DNA of 9,940 bases from contig CAYWTX010000484.1 in assembly GCA_964461295.1 (NCBI GenBank), forward strand, positions 1-9,940, in the 5' to 3' direction. Positions within the stretch are counted from its first letter, which is position 1, and every line of letters starts with the position of its first letter. Below the pieces are notes generated by a model. The model had not been told where the DNA came from, ran no database searches, and saw nothing but the letters and a program-made list of their open reading frames with translations. Below are positions 1 to 6,742 of the stretch, piece by piece. The position numbers were made by a program, and so were the translations under genes. Source of the stretch: CAYWTX01 sp964461295. Its GTDB lineage: Bacteria > Planctomycetota > Phycisphaerae > SM23-33.

Positions 1-2
1 GC

Positions 3-1151
3 CTACAGACTCACCGCCCCCAGCACCCTCGCCGCCGCCGCGCCGGTTGCCGTCGGACAGTGCGCGGGCCATTCGTCCAGCCGCGCCGCCGCCAACACGG
101 CCGCGCACACGGCCGTGTACCCGCGCAGGTCATACCCGTACCGCTGGATCGTGTACGTGCTGCACGGGCTGAGCAGCGTGCGGATTCGCCCCGCCAGGTG
201 GATGTTCCGCGCCCCGCCGCCGCACAGGATCACCTCGTGCGGGCGCTCCGTCAATCGCAGCACGTCCCGCGCGACCGTCCGCGCCGTCAGTTCCGTCACC
301 GTCGTCACCAGGTCCTTCGCCTGAACGTGGTGCTTGCCGGCCATCAACTCCACCCGCTCCAACGCGCCGCCCAGCCAGTCGCCCGCGCAGCTCAGCTTCG
401 GCGCCGCCCGGTGCAGGTACTCGCCGGCCTCCAATTCGTTGAGCATCTCGCCATGCACGGTTCCTCGCGCCGCCGCCGCTCCGTCGCCGTCAAACGACGT
501 TTCGTACAGGCGCGCCATCAGCCCGTCACTCAATGCCGTGCCCGGGCCCACGTCGTAGGCCACCACGTCGCCCGCGGGCGCGCCCGAACCAACGAACGAA
601 ATCGACGCCACCGCCCCCAGCCGCACCACCACGCGGCTGAGCCTGGCGTCGTGCAGCAGCAACCAGTCCGGCCAGGCCGTCACCGGCCCGCCGACTCCCC
701 CGCCCGCAAGGTCGCTGGCCGCGAAGCCGGACGCCACCGGCACGCCCAGGCGCCCCGCCACCTGCGCCGCGCCCGCCAGTTCCAGCATCGCCGGCGGCGA
801 TTCCGTCCCCGGCTGCACATATGCAGCCCGCACCCCCAGCACGCCCGCCCCGGCCAGGTCGCGCCGGCCCGTCTGGTTCCGCTTCATCAGGGCCGCGCCC
901 GCCTCGGACAGGAACGTCCCAACGTCCCGATCGAGCGAAGCGAAGTCCCTGGCCGGTTGGGCCCAGCCGGTCATCGCGCTGGTCAGCCGCCGGCGGAGAT
1001 CCCTAGGCATCGGCACGTGCAGCACGGCCTCCTGCCGCACCGTCATGTCGTCGCCCTGTCCGCCAGTGCAGAGAATCGCCGCCTCGGCGCCGTCGGCGGC
1101 CGGGCCGCAACTCAACCCCAGAACTCTCCGTTCGCACTTGCCCACCGCCAC
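3..1151 (-). CDS. anmK: Divergent anhydro-N-acetylmuramic acid kinase (AnmK) family protein
   Basis: AnmK phosphorylates and opens 1,6-anhydro-MurNAc in the cytoplasm during recycling of cell-wall sugars. This 382-residue protein has about the family's usual length and layout. The N-terminal ATP loop is at residues 12-23, the GPG motif at 199-204 (YDVGPG, with D200 the likely catalytic base), an APK segment at 250-252 stands for the usual PPKSTGR, TVTELTA is at 284-290, CGGGARN at 310-316, and a C-terminal TGA...LG segment follows. Several motifs are worn. The loop usually reads GxMSGTSxDGxD but here is GLSCGPAADGAE. The HGQT motif is absent near 105-112, and the usual DFR is GFA at 142-144. 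The GTG start is backed by GGAGA 8 bases upstream; the stop is TAG. It is the last visible gene of the five-gene set, 117 bases after the zinc-ribbon gene. Family membership is fairly sure; activity is doubtful. Confidence 0.82.
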   Translation of the reverse strand: MAVGKCERRVLGLSCGPAADGAEAAILCTGGQGDDMTVRQEAVLHVPMPRDLRRRLTSAMTGWAQPARDFASLDRDVGTFLSEAGAALMKRNQTGRRDLAGAGVLGVRAAYVQPGTESPPAMLELAGAAQVAGRLGVPVASGFAASDLAGGGVGGPVTAWPDWLLLHDARLSRVVVRLGAVASISFVGSGAPAGDVVAYDVGPGTALSDGLMARLYETSFDGDGAAAARGTVHGEMLNELEAGEYLHRAAPKLSCAGDWLGGALERVELMAGKHHVQAKDLVTTVTELTARTVARDVLRLTERPHEVILCGGGARNIHLAGRIRTLLSPCSTYTIQRYGYDLRGYTAVCAAVLAAARLDEWPAHCPTATGAAAARVLGAVSL

Positions 1152-1268
1152 AGAATACGTCTCCGCGCCGTGTCAGGCCAGAGGTCCATGGAGGTTTGCG
1201 GGCGGGAGTCCGCAGTCCGAACGGCCGGCGGCTTGCCGCTTCGCGCCGGTCGCGCGAACCGCAACCGC
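1152..1268. other. Gap between zinc-ribbon and AnmK-like genes, with a weak hairpin
   Basis: These 117 bases hold the AnmK-like ribosome binding site and a GC hairpin. The arms 1225-1230 and 1244-1249 are perfect 6-base complements around a 13-base loop; an alternative 4-bp stem with a four-base loop lies at 1228-1239. No T-run follows on the minus strand, so an intrinsic terminator is unlikely. I see no gene here, and transcription probably reads through. Confidence 0.35.
1160..1164 (-). promoter_or_regulatory. Shine-Dalgarno GGAGA of the AnmK-like gene
   Basis: On the minus strand GGAGA lies 8 bases before the GTG at 1151-1149. It is the best-placed Shine-Dalgarno sequence in the window and decides for this GTG over the second in-frame GTG two codons later. 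Confidence 0.6.
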
Positions 1269-1997
1269 CTATTTCCCCACCAGCAACATCAGCGCGGTCA
1301 CGGCCACGGCGAGAACCACGACGACCCCGACGACGATGATGCGGATGGCCAGTTTCGGCCTGGAAGCGTCTGGCCTGCCCGGCCCAACGTGCGCGTGCAC
1401 CGAGGGGTGCGGGGGATGGTAACGGGCGACCGGCATGGCGGCCATCAACCGGGCCTGCTCCCGCTCGCGCTGCAGGCGGAGATGCCTGTCTCGCTCCGTC
1501 TCGCCGGAAGGCGCTTCCTGCACGGCCGACAGAACCACCGTATCGCACAGCGCGTCGAGCCCGGTTCCGGAAAGCAGGACCTCGTCCTCGCTGAGCGGCG
1601 GAGCCGGCTCAGGCGGGGGCGGCGGGGACGCGGGCACGTAATCCTGGTTCTGCTCCTCCTCGGAGGCCGCCAGCGTTACCAGCCCGGTGCCCAGGTTCGT
1701 GTCCGCGCCCCCGCTCAGCGGCTCCAGGTTGAGCGCCCCGAGGGGTTCCTCAGCCGCAACGGCGATCGATTCGTCTTCGTTGAGCCATGCCGGCGCATCG
1801 AGGGCCGGGGGCGAGCCGCCCGCCGTCACCGTCGTTGAGTCGGCCATCAGCGCCGCACAGTCCTTCGGCGCCGGGATGGTGACATACCCCTTGCAGTGCG
1901 GACAACGGCCTCGTCTGCCCGCCCATCGCTCATCCACCCTCACAGGCTGGCCGCATTGTCCGCAAACAAAACGCACCACACATATCCCGTAAGACAC
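1269..1997 (-). CDS. Zinc-ribbon protein with acidic/Pro-rich linker and C-terminal membrane helix
   Basis: The function is unknown. The 242-residue protein opens with a zinc-ribbon of the kind common in planctomycetes: C12-x2-C15 and C32-x2-C35 with the intervening AGRRGRCPHC. A long low-complexity middle follows (about 45-210), rich in Glu, Asp, Pro, Ala and Ser, including a PPPPPEPAPP run. One strongly hydrophobic segment at about 216-240 ends two residues before the C-terminus. This layout predicts a tail-anchored protein with its ribbon in the cytoplasm. The first start is a GTG at 1997, with G-rich sequence only 2 bases upstream. A GTG at codon 7 or 8 would place the start right before the ribbon (VRFVCGQCG), where related proteins usually begin, so the start is uncertain. 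Its place behind a kinase and a phosphatase-like gene makes it a candidate client of that pair; this is inference. Confidence 0.75.
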   Translation of the reverse strand: MSYGICVVRFVCGQCGQPVRVDERWAGRRGRCPHCKGYVTIPAPKDCAALMADSTTVTAGGSPPALDAPAWLNEDESIAVAAEEPLGALNLEPLSGGADTNLGTGLVTLAASEEEQNQDYVPASPPPPPEPAPPLSEDEVLLSGTGLDALCDTVVLSAVQEAPSGETERDRHLRLQREREQARLMAAMPVARYHPPHPSVHAHVGPGRPDASRPKLAIRIIVVGVVVVLAVAVTALMLLVGK

Positions 1998-2042
1998 ATC
2001 CCCCGTACCGCTCCACGTCCGGCCGTCACGGCCTCCACAATT

Positions 2043-2327
2043 CTAGCCCACGGCCGAGGCATCCTCCGGCCGGTACAACAAGGCCGTCCGACCCAGCGTG
2101 CCGACGCACAAGGCGCCTGCCGCTCGGGCAAGTTCCTCGGCCAGTACCTTCCGTTCGGCCGGCGCCCCCGCGGGCAGCCGGACCTTCACGAGTTCCTGCC
2201 GGGCCAGCAGTTCGGCGGTCGCGACCGATACCGCCTCTGTCAGCCCGGCCTTGCCCACCGTCAGAAGCACAGGGAGCTTCTGACCGATTGCCCGCAGGCC
2301 TCGCCTATCTTTGCCCGTCAGTCCCAT
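2043..2327 (-). CDS. yhbY: YhbY/CRM-domain RNA-binding protein
   Basis: YhbY proteins are small single CRM-domain proteins that bind pre-50S ribosomal particles and act in ribosome assembly. The 94 residues match the family from end to end. An N-terminal LTGKDRRGLRAIGQKL helix is followed by LLTVGKAGLTEAV with the GxxG RNA-binding loop at 25-28, then ELVKVRL in the middle, and a final GTLGRTALLYRP strand matching the usual xxIGxxxxLYR ending. The ATG start lies 5 bases after the TAA of the metallophosphatase gene. No clear Shine-Dalgarno sequence is present, so its translation may depend on the upstream gene. The stop is TAG, 45 bases before the zinc-ribbon gene. Finding a ribosome-assembly factor in an operon with a kinase and a phosphatase-like gene is unusual. 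Confidence 0.9.
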   Translation of the reverse strand: MGLTGKDRRGLRAIGQKLPVLLTVGKAGLTEAVSVATAELLARQELVKVRLPAGAPAERKVLAEELARAAGALCVGTLGRTALLYRPEDASAVG

Positions 2328-2332
2328 TGGGT

Positions 2333-3220
2333 TTAGTGCCGGCCTGTATCGCTTCCGTTCCCATACGGGCCGCTGCGCCCCGCGAGGCCCGCAATCGGCA
2401 TCACTCGCCGTTGGACCTCGCGCACCGTCAGCGGTTTGCCGTTCAAGTGCAGCACGGCCCCGCGCTCGTGCTGACTGTCAACTAGTATAGCACGTTCCGA
2501 CAGGACGGCCCAACCCGGCTCGCAGGGCTGGTGGCCCAGCACAAACAGGTCGGCGTCGTTGGCCTTTGCCAGGCGATCGACCTGCTCGGCGTTCTGGTCG
2601 CGCCCCCACAACCATTCGTACACCCGCCCGCCGCGGAGCAGGTCGGCCTCGGCGAATGGCTCGGCGGGAACCTGCTCGCCGGCGAACTGCCCCCGCGAGG
2701 GATGCGGCAGCGAGTGCACCGCCAGCACCCGACCGGGACAACGCACCGCCATCGGCTGCGACAGCAGGAACTTCACCGCGGCGGCCAGCACTTCCGCCCC
2801 GGCCCCGCCGCAGGCGTGCGACACGCCGCGGGCGAAGGCCTCGCACACGCCCTGCCCGTTCTTGGTGATCTCCTTGCCCGTCGCCTGCGCGATGTCGTGG
2901 TTGCCCATCAGGAAGTACACCTGCGCCGGGTGCTCCAGCTTCAGCCGTGCCGCACGCAGCAGGCACTCGATGCTGCGGTCCTGGCCTGTGCGCTCATCCG
3001 GCGGGCCGTGGATCAACTCCTGCAGGATCAGACGCCTCCCCACCTGCTTGCCCAAGTCGGCGTACGCGATGATCCGATTGAGGTTGTTCCGATTGCCGTG
3101 AATGTCCCCCGCGATCACCACCTCGCACGCCGGCAACCGCACGACGCTTCCATCGCGAAGCGTGTCGGCGGTGTTCCGCTGGGCCGCACGAAGAAAAATG
3201 TCCGCCAGCGGTGAACTCAT
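2333..3220 (-). CDS. PPP-like metallophosphatase with an altered second metal motif
   Basis: This 295-residue protein belongs to the calcineurin-like metallophosphoesterases and looks closest to PPP-type protein phosphatases and ApaH-like enzymes. Motif 1 is GDIHGN at 38-43 and motif 3 is GNHD at 106-109. Later His ligands are visible in RVLAVHSLPHP and in FVLGHQP near the C-terminal third. Motif 2, usually GDxVDRG, is replaced by QELIHGP at 67-73, with E68 in the place of the bridging Asp, followed by an ERTGQDRS stretch. I have a general recollection of similar planctomycete proteins with Glu here, so it may define a subfamily rather than a dead enzyme. The ATG at 3218-3220 overlaps the kinase TGA as ATGA, and G-rich GGGTGG lies 6 bases upstream. 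The open frame runs further upstream, but that part shadows the kinase gene. The substrate is unknown; phosphoproteins made by the adjacent kinase are a reasonable guess. Confidence 0.85.
   Translation of the reverse strand: MSSPLADIFLRAAQRNTADTLRDGSVVRLPACEVVIAGDIHGNRNNLNRIIAYADLGKQVGRRLILQELIHGPPDERTGQDRSIECLLRAARLKLEHPAQVYFLMGNHDIAQATGKEITKNGQGVCEAFARGVSHACGGAGAEVLAAAVKFLLSQPMAVRCPGRVLAVHSLPHPSRGQFAGEQVPAEPFAEADLLRGGRVYEWLWGRDQNAEQVDRLAKANDADLFVLGHQPCEPGWAVLSERAILVDSQHERGAVLHLNGKPLTVREVQRRVMPIAGLAGRSGPYGNGSDTGRH
3217..3220 (-). other. ATGA stop/start overlap joining kinase and metallophosphatase genes
   Basis: The kinase TGA and the metallophosphatase ATG share the bases ATGA on the minus strand. 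Such overlaps usually mean that ribosomes ending the first gene restart on the second, so the two products are likely made in linked amounts. Confidence 0.85.
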
Positions 3221-4089
3221 TTGTCGCCACCCGAGTCGTTGCCGTTCGGCCCGCCGAACTGGTAGGCCACCAGGGACAGCCGCGAGAACACGCCGCTCAT
3301 GTTGCTCGGGCGGTGCGCCGGCGAAAGCTGAATGCATTCCGTCACCAGCTTGGACAGCGACGCCGGCACGTCTTCGTTGATCTGGTCCACCGGCGTGACC
3401 CGCTGGCCGTCCCGGACCGTCAGCGACCCCTCCCGCGGCAGGACGGTGGGGACCGGCCGCCCCGTCAGCGTCCAGTACAGGGCGGCGCCGAAATTGTACA
3501 CGTCGGTCCGGGCGTCGACGGGACCGCGGTGCACCTGTTCCGGGGCGATGAAATCGGGCGTGCCCTGGATGCGGGCCTTGACCGTGCCCGCCAGGCAGCT
3601 CTGCCCCAGGTCGATCAGTTTCACCGTGCCGTCGGCGGCCACGATGATGTTGTTGGGCTTGATGTCGCAGTGGATCACGCCGCGGTTGTGCATGTGGCTC
3701 AGGGCGCCGGCCACCTGCGCGTAGACCTCCACCGCCTCCAGGACCGTCTGGGGACGGTTCGCCTGGACTGTCTGGCCCTCGCACAGTTCCATCAGCAGGT
3801 GAATCTCCTTGAGAGCCAGCCACCGCCTGATCCGCCGGATCTCGTGGATCTTGCGGATGTTCGGGTGGTTCAGTCGAGCCGCCATGTCGTATTCATTGGC
3901 CGCCTGCTCAAGGAATCGACTGTCCGACGCCTGGCGACGGACGGTCCGCTTCAGAGCGTAAACCTTGTCCGAGTCCCGCTCCCGAACCTGCCAGATGGCG
4001 CTCCGAGCTCCGCTCCCCAGATACTGAAGGACCACGTATCCGGGCAGTTCCAGTGTCTGTGTGCTTCCCATCATGCCAAAGCGCTGCAT
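3217..4089 (-). CDS. Hanks-type Ser/Thr protein kinase, soluble
   Basis: This 290-residue protein is almost all kinase domain, with no membrane segment or sensor domain, so it should act in the cytoplasm. The Gly loop is GSGARSAIW (25-33). The ATP-anchoring Lys is K47 in YALK, its partner Glu is probably E66, and the catalytic loop is HCDIKPNN (140-147). The metal-binding Asp is D160 in DLG, the activation segment ends in GTPDFIAPE (176-184), and a DVYNFG segment follows. All core catalytic residues are present. HCD in place of HRD makes it a non-RD kinase, which usually does not need activation-loop phosphorylation, and DLG replaces DFG. The ATG at 4089 has only AGGG 3 bases upstream. ATGs at codons 6 and 7 are alternatives, also without a good ribosome site. 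It is the first gene of the five-gene set and overlaps the metallophosphatase gene by 4 bases. Confidence 0.93.
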   Translation of the reverse strand: MQRFGMMGSTQTLELPGYVVLQYLGSGARSAIWQVRERDSDKVYALKRTVRRQASDSRFLEQAANEYDMAARLNHPNIRKIHEIRRIRRWLALKEIHLLMELCEGQTVQANRPQTVLEAVEVYAQVAGALSHMHNRGVIHCDIKPNNIIVAADGTVKLIDLGQSCLAGTVKARIQGTPDFIAPEQVHRGPVDARTDVYNFGAALYWTLTGRPVPTVLPREGSLTVRDGQRVTPVDQINEDVPASLSKLVTECIQLSPAHRPSNMSGVFSRLSLVAYQFGGPNGNDSGGDK

Positions 4090-4104
4090 CTACCCTAGAA
4101 CAAG

Positions 4105-4133
4105 AGAATAGGTAACGGCAGCATGATACTACT
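4105..4133 (-). promoter_or_regulatory. Possible promoter of the kinase operon
   Basis: On the minus strand TATTCT (4110-4105) matches 4 of 6 bases of the usual -10 box and ends 15 bases before the kinase ATG. The matching -35 place, about 4128-4133, reads AGTAGT, a poor match. The patch stands out as AT-rich in GC-rich surroundings. If real, the transcript would have a leader of only about 10 bases. TAGTAT at 4131-4126 is an alternative -10. The evidence is weak. Confidence 0.2.
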
Positions 4134-4193
4134 CCAGTGCGGGCCGGAATGGAATAGGTCGCCCCCGGAAAAACCGGAAACCCCACCCCAGAT

Positions 4194-4250
4194 GCCAGGC
4201 AGCCGCCCTGGGGGCCTCGCCTCTCGCCCCGGCGGCCCCTGGCGCCTGGC
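4194..4250 (-). other. Long imperfect inverted repeat upstream of the kinase operon
   Basis: The outer arms 4194-4200 (gccaggc) and 4244-4250 (gcctggc) are perfect complements. The inner arms 4202-4207 (gccgcc) and 4231-4236 (ggcggc) also pair, and 4211-4214 can pair with 4227-4230. Together they make a bulged stem of about 17 pairs, 105-161 bases before the kinase ATG. It could be a leader structure, if transcription starts upstream of it, or part of a termination region. GC-rich sequence forms such folds easily. Confidence 0.3.
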
Positions 4251-4342
4251 CTCAGACCGTCCCCTTCCCCTCCCTCTGACGCCGGATCGACTCAAGCGGG
4301 TGCAGATTCGCTCCGTCCCCCCAAGCACGCCTCGCCCCCAAA

Positions 4343-4366
4343 GCCCCGGCCTCCCATGGCCGGGGC
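4343..4366 (-). terminator. Hairpin after the GH42-like gene, possible terminator
   Basis: The arms 4343-4351 and 4358-4366 form a perfect 9-bp, almost all G-C stem with a 6-base loop, 106-129 bases beyond the GH42-like stop. On the minus strand it is followed by only TTT before a G-run, so it is a weak intrinsic terminator at best. It is the strongest simple hairpin in this gap and sits between the two transcription units inferred here. Confidence 0.4.
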
Positions 4367-4471
4367 ATCTCCCACCGCCCATTCCCGATCCCCGCAACCT
4401 CGGCCAGTCCCATAGTCCCTCTCATCTCCGCCCGCCCGCGAGCCCGCGTTCATTCGGGTACCCGCCTGCCC

Positions 4472-6658
4472 CTACCACGCCAGCCTCACCCACTTCGCGC
4501 TCCGCGCAGGCAAGTCCACCGCGATCGTCCCGTCCACGCTCACCGGCCGGTCCTCCACCACCTCCAGCCCGGCCGTATACCGCCGGTCCGCCGCCGAGAG
4601 GAAGCACGTGCTCGCCTCGCCGTCGTTGATCAGGAAGTAGTGGTCGGCGCCCGGCGCCGTCAGCCGGAACGCCAGCGGCGCCGTCGCTCGCCACTTCGGC
4701 GGCTCGGCCGCCGTCGCCACCTCGGCGATCAGCCCCTCCACGTCCGCCCGCCCCGGCTTGAAGCACATCCGCGCCGCGTCAAACGCCACCAGCACCGCCG
4801 TGCCCCGCCCCAGCCGCCGCTCGCCCACGGCCGCGCGGCCGTCGTCGAACGTCGCCAGCACGCGAGCATCGGTCGTCTTCAGGTCGCCGTAGAACCCCTC
4901 CACGGCCGCGCCGTTCACCGTGTGCGGCTCCGTTCGCGCATCGTGGATCGTGTCGATCCACGCCCCGAACAGCCGCTCCAGCCGCCGCCCGCGCCCCGTC
5001 GGCCGAACCTTGCCCCACACGTCCATGAAGCCGAACTGCACGTCCGCGACCAACCTTCCGCCGCGCCGAACGTACTGCTCCAGCACGTCGATCAGGTCCT
5101 CGCCGACCGCCCGCAGGTGCGGCGCGTACAGTACCGGGTACCGCATCGCCAGGTCCGGCCGCTCGACCAGTTCCTCCGCCGTGACGTACTCAAACGCCAC
5201 GTGGCGATTGAGCAAGGCCCGCGAGATGCCGATCCGCGCTCGGGCCTGCTGGTGCACCGTGCCCGAGCTGAACTGCCCCATCCCGCCGTTCAGGTCGTAC
5301 CGCTCCGGCTCGACCGTGTAGATCGCGTTGGTGTCCCAACTTTCCAGCACGCCCACTCGCACGTCCTGCTCGGCCTGCCACAACTCGTCGATCCACCGCG
5401 CCTGGGCGCGGTTCACCCGCCCGGCCTCCTCCGCCCACGGCGTCAACTCGCCCGACAGGCTTGTCATGCCGTAGTCGCCCGCCTCCCACCCGCCGGGGCG
5501 GTGATTCCACGTCCAGAACGAGATGTTCACGTTCCCCGCCGCCAGGTAGCTCAGCATGAACCGCCGCATCTGCCCGCCCGACATCGCGTTGCCGTACCCG
5601 CCGGAGTACTGCACGGCCCCGCCGGTGGTCTCGAAGGCGCTGGTCCAGCCGCCTTTGAACCAGTCGCGCGTGAGCTTGGCCATCACGTACACCGGGCGGT
5701 CCACTTCGCCCTCGACCAACTCGAAGTGCCACGACAGGTGGATCGAGCTGAAGTGCATGTCGCTCATACGCCCCCAGCGGCCCAGATCCCACCGCAGCAT
5801 CGCCTGGTTCACCAGCACCTGGTGCGCCCCGGCCGCCATCGGGTGCACCCCGTCGTGCCCGCGGATGATCTCGACGGCCGTGCGAACGCGGTCGATGGCT
5901 CGGTCGGTCAGGTAGCGCAGCAGGTCGCGCGCTGCCCCGTAGACAACCTTCGCCCGGTGCACGCCGCTGATCTGCGGGTTGACGTTCCATCCCTCCAGAA
6001 CCCGCCACGCTTCCTCGAACGACGCCGCGATCGGCCGCCCGGCCGCGGGATAAATGTTCCACGCGGCGTCGAGCGCCTCCACCGTCCCGTATTGCTGCCG
6101 CAACCACTGGGCGAACCGCTGCCGATCGTGGTCGTCCATGAGCTGCGCCGGCGGGGGCGCCGGCTCGCCCGGCCCCAGCCACAGCATCAGGGCCGGGTGC
6201 TCGCGGTAGCGGTCCACGATGGGCCCGGCGTGCGCCTCGATGGCCGCCGCCACGCCGGGCTCGTCCCCCCAGCTCCGGTTGAACCGCTCCTCCGTCAGGC
6301 CGTGCTCGGCCAGCAGGCCCTCGCTGGGGTGCCCCACGCCCCCGCAGAAGACCACGCCGATGCCAACGTCGGCCGCCGCGTCCATCCAGCGGTCGCAGGT
6401 GGCGAAGTCGAACTTCCCCGGCGCCGTCTCGATGGGGCTGGCGTTGTGGAATCGCACGGCGTTGAAACCCAGGTCCTTCATGCGGCGAAGCTCGACGCGC
6501 AGGGCCGCGAAGTCCACGTCGCCCGGCTTCCAGTACACGCAACTATTGAACCACGCCCGCCGCTGCCGCAACGCCTGCTGCATGGGCGAATCGTTCATCG
6601 CACGGAACGCCGCCGCGCCAGCCTGGATGTCTTGTGCCGAAAAACCGTTGTCGCTCAT
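4472..6658 (-). CDS. GH42-like beta-galactosidase family glycoside hydrolase
   Basis: GH42 enzymes remove terminal beta-galactose with retention, using a TIM barrel with two Glu residues. The 728-residue protein has the full family layout. The barrel (about 36-420) includes the early LRRMKDLGFNAVRFHNASPIETAPGKFDF segment, YGTVEALDAAWN near 190-201, E165 as likely acid/base in LWLGPGEP, and E343 as likely nucleophile in AFETTGG. A GH42 middle (trimerisation) domain follows at about 433-600, starting VRVGVLESWDTNAIY, and then a short beta-rich tail. The Asn that normally precedes the acid/base Glu is Gly here, so the substrate may differ or activity may be low. No signal peptide is seen, so it should be cytoplasmic. 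I chose the ATG at 6658; ATGs at 6670 and 6718 are in frame, but the added residues are Arg-rich and look non-coding. No start has a well-spaced Shine-Dalgarno sequence. The stop is TAG. Confidence 0.85.
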   Translation of the reverse strand: MSDNGFSAQDIQAGAAAFRAMNDSPMQQALRQRRAWFNSCVYWKPGDVDFAALRVELRRMKDLGFNAVRFHNASPIETAPGKFDFATCDRWMDAAADVGIGVVFCGGVGHPSEGLLAEHGLTEERFNRSWGDEPGVAAAIEAHAGPIVDRYREHPALMLWLGPGEPAPPPAQLMDDHDRQRFAQWLRQQYGTVEALDAAWNIYPAAGRPIAASFEEAWRVLEGWNVNPQISGVHRAKVVYGAARDLLRYLTDRAIDRVRTAVEIIRGHDGVHPMAAGAHQVLVNQAMLRWDLGRWGRMSDMHFSSIHLSWHFELVEGEVDRPVYVMAKLTRDWFKGGWTSAFETTGGAVQYSGGYGNAMSGGQMRRFMLSYLAAGNVNISFWTWNHRPGGWEAGDYGMTSLSGELTPWAEEAGRVNRAQARWIDELWQAEQDVRVGVLESWDTNAIYTVEPERYDLNGGMGQFSSGTVHQQARARIGISRALLNRHVAFEYVTAEELVERPDLAMRYPVLYAPHLRAVGEDLIDVLEQYVRRGGRLVADVQFGFMDVWGKVRPTGRGRRLERLFGAWIDTIHDARTEPHTVNGAAVEGFYGDLKTTDARVLATFDDGRAAVGERRLGRGTAVLVAFDAARMCFKPGRADVEGLIAEVATAAEPPKWRATAPLAFRLTAPGADHYFLINDGEASTCFLSAADRRYTAGLEVVEDRPVSVDGTIAVDLPARSAKWVRLAW

Positions 6659-6742
6659 GGCGCGGAACATATCGCGGCGCGGGCGGCATGTCGAGCGCCG
6701 ACCCTGACGCGGGTGCATGATGTGTGGGAACAGATCCTCCGG

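Larger units (their letters stand above)
4090..4471. other. 382-base intergenic region, no gene seen
   Basis: This is the longest gene-free stretch. Open frames on both strands here are Pro/Arg/Gly-rich and look like chance reading of GC-rich DNA. From high to low coordinates it holds a 10-base palindrome with a KpnI-like core at 4455-4464, just after the GH42-like stop. A 9-bp hairpin follows at 4343-4366, then G-tracts on the minus strand at 4317-4322 and 4257-4274, an imperfect long hairpin at 4194-4250, and a relatively AT-rich patch at about 4095-4135 next to the kinase start. The layout fits a terminator for the upstream gene followed by a promoter and leader for the kinase operon. Confidence 0.5.

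Noticed and set aside
60..1838. Long plus-strand open frame of 592 codons across the AnmK-like and zinc-ribbon genes
   Set aside because: It is Arg/His/Pro-rich with no recognisable motif and lies opposite two supported genes; a typical GC-rich shadow frame.
3221..3823. Upstream extension of the metallophosphatase frame to 496 codons
   Set aside because: The added part is an off-frame reading of the kinase gene; the ATG at 3218-3220 with the ATGA overlap is a far better start.
4455..4464. Perfect 10-base palindrome cgggtacccg after the GH42-like stop
   Set aside because: Too short and loop-free to be a convincing terminator or operator, and only a single copy was noticed.
4095..4629. Small open frames on both strands of the 382-base gap
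   Set aside because: They are Pro-rich on plus and Gly/Arg-rich on minus, without a ribosome site or motif, and partly overlap the GH42-like gene.
6719..6740. GGAGGA on the minus strand as ribosome site for a GH42-like start at 6718
   Set aside because: It lies 16 bases from that ATG, too far for a normal Shine-Dalgarno sequence, and the extra residues would be Arg-rich and unlike the family.
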